Shown here piece after piece: positions 4,625 through 5,483 of a DNA stretch of 5,483 nucleotides. The stretch is from NCBI GenBank assembly GCA_027318945.1, contig DAHVOF010000057.1:1-5483 (forward strand). The letters run 5' to 3'. The notes under the pieces are model-generated. The model searched no databases. It saw nothing but the letters and a program-made list of their open reading frames with translations, and was not told where the DNA came from. The number at the start of each line of letters is the position of its first letter. The stretch's first letter is position 1. Source of the stretch: Actinomycetota bacterium (GTDB taxonomy: Bacteria; Actinomycetota; Acidimicrobiia; Acidimicrobiales; Acidimicrobiaceae). Made by a program: the position numbers and the translations under genes.

Positions 4625-5483
4625 TTACATGACGGTGCTGCGCCGCGCAGCCCACCCGCCGCTATACGAGCTGCAATTTTGGCTGCTGCAGGCCTCAGTC
4701 ATCTTTATTGCGGTCCTCCACCTTTTTGTTGACATGAAGTTTGGCGAGAGTTCGGCGTTTCCTGACGGGCTTCCGGTGGCTCTTTTGATAGTCCCCGTTG
4801 GCTATGCCGCGCTCAGATACGGCTTGTCGGGGTCGGCGGCTACGGGAATATGGGCGAGCATCCTTTGGCTTCCGGATCTCTTGCTTTCAAATGACAGGGG
4901 GCATTCGGGAAGCGATCTCGTGAGCCTGGTTCTTGTAGATGCCGTCGCCTTTTTCGTCGGGCAGCGCGTTGAGGCTGAGAGGATGGCCAGGGCGCGAGTC
5001 GAGAGTGCCGCCGTGGAGCTTGCCGCTGCGGAGGAGCGGTACCGGCAGCTTTTCAATGCCAACAGCGCTCCCATTATTCTTTTTGACGACGGCGGAAAGA
5101 TCATCGATGCCAACTTCGCGTCGCAAGTGGCTTTCGGATCAGTTCTTACCGGATATTCGGACAAGTCGGTTTTGGGCATAGATATCGTTTCCGAAGACGA
5201 GTCCGGACGAGTGATAAGCATCAAGGACGGCCATGACTACCGGGTGGATCTCGTTCGATTGACCACAGGAACCGGGGACCGGGCCATACAGGTGGTGCTC
5301 GAAGACATCACCCGTGAGAGAAGCGAGGGACGGAGAATCCGTCACTACGCTGAGCTTGTGGTGCGAGCGGAGGAGGAACAGCGCCTCCGTCTGTCGCGTG
5401 AGCTGCACGACGAGCCGCTTCAGGTACTGATGCACCTGGCGCGCCGCCTGGCAACACTAGCCGAGGACGAGTATCCGCCGGCC
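4602..5483 (+). CDS. Membrane sensor histidine kinase (PAS-like, HisKA_3), 3'-partial
   Basis: This sensor kinase partners the response regulator upstream. Numbering is from the ATG at 4602. Four hydrophobic helices come first, at about 25-44 (FWLLQASVIFIAVLHLFVD), 55-73, 78-96 and 104-121. A charged, Ala/Glu-rich coiled-coil linker (QRVEAERMARARVESAAVEL) follows, then a PAS-like domain starting EERYRQLFNANSAPIILFDD at about 144 and running to about 238. The HisKA_3 dimerisation helix has EEEQRLRLSRELHDEPLQ with phospho-acceptor His269. The right edge cuts the gene at residue 294, before the HATPase domain. The start is uncertain: ATG 4602 overlaps the regulator by 23 nt and has GGA at 8 nt (GGACGAG at 4591-4597), while ATG 4629, 4 nt after the regulator stop, has no visible ribosome binding site. 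Both give the same membrane topology. The short loops between the helices suggest sensing within the membrane or by the cytoplasmic PAS domain. The ligand is unknown. Confidence 0.93.
   Translation, partial: MSRPTRADYMTVLRRAAHPPLYELQFWLLQASVIFIAVLHLFVDMKFGESSAFPDGLPVALLIVPVGYAALRYGLSGSAATGIWASILWLPDLLLSNDRGHSGSDLVSLVLVDAVAFFVGQRVEAERMARARVESAAVELAAAEERYRQLFNANSAPIILFDDGGKIIDANFASQVAFGSVLTGYSDKSVLGIDIVSEDESGRVISIKDGHDYRVDLVRLTTGTGDRAIQVVLEDITRERSEGRRIRHYAELVVRAEEEQRLRLSRELHDEPLQVLMHLARRLATLAEDEYPPA

Noticed and set aside
4802..5224. A 140-codon open frame on the minus strand inside the sensor kinase
   Set aside because: The plus strand encodes clear membrane helices and a PAS-like domain here. 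The Ser/Arg/Thr-rich antisense product has no features.

Overview
The window looks like a piece of a bacterial chromosome of intermediate GC (mid-50s % by eye). An actinobacterium, perhaps of the Acidimicrobiia type, is my best guess. This rests mainly on the three-segment membrane protein on the minus strand, whose sequence resembles a family I associate with Actinobacteria, and on the DesK/NarL-style two-component pair. No rRNA, tRNA, CRISPR array or recognisable transposase is present.

Region 1 (1-2241, + strand) is the end of a 2-oxoacid/acetoin dehydrogenase operon. It holds the E1 alpha subunit, whose N-terminus lies off the left edge, then E1 beta, then a 76-residue protein that is a single lipoyl domain. 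The genes are tightly packed: the E1 beta ribosome binding site overlaps the E1 alpha stop, and the lipoyl gene starts 2 nt after the E1 beta stop. E1 decarboxylates a 2-oxoacid or cleaves acetoin on thiamine pyrophosphate and passes the acyl group to lipoamide. The usual E2 core and the E3 gene are not in the window. The 120 bases after the lipoyl stop contain a weak echo of an E3-binding domain interrupted by stops, so the lipoyl protein may be the surviving tip of a broken E2. A natural stand-alone lipoyl carrier is the alternative.

Region 2 (2242-3103) has a short convergent gap with a good hairpin terminator for the minus strand, followed by a minus-strand gene for a 200-residue membrane protein of unknown function.

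Region 3 (3104-3892) is about 790 bases with no gene I can call firmly. It contains several small candidate ORFs, an unusually protein-like open frame without an early start, a 26-bp near-palindrome, a plausible sigma70-type promoter, and a 21-codon leader ORF with a strong Shine-Dalgarno that overlaps the start of the next gene.

Region 4 (3893-5483, + strand) is a two-component operon: a NarL/LuxR-type response regulator followed, with a 23-nt overlap or a 4-nt gap depending on the start chosen, by a four-helix membrane sensor kinase. The kinase has a PAS-like domain and a HisKA_3 phosphoacceptor helix and is cut by the right edge. The signal and targets are not visible. The promoter region upstream, including the palindrome, and the divergent membrane-protein gene are natural candidates for targets.
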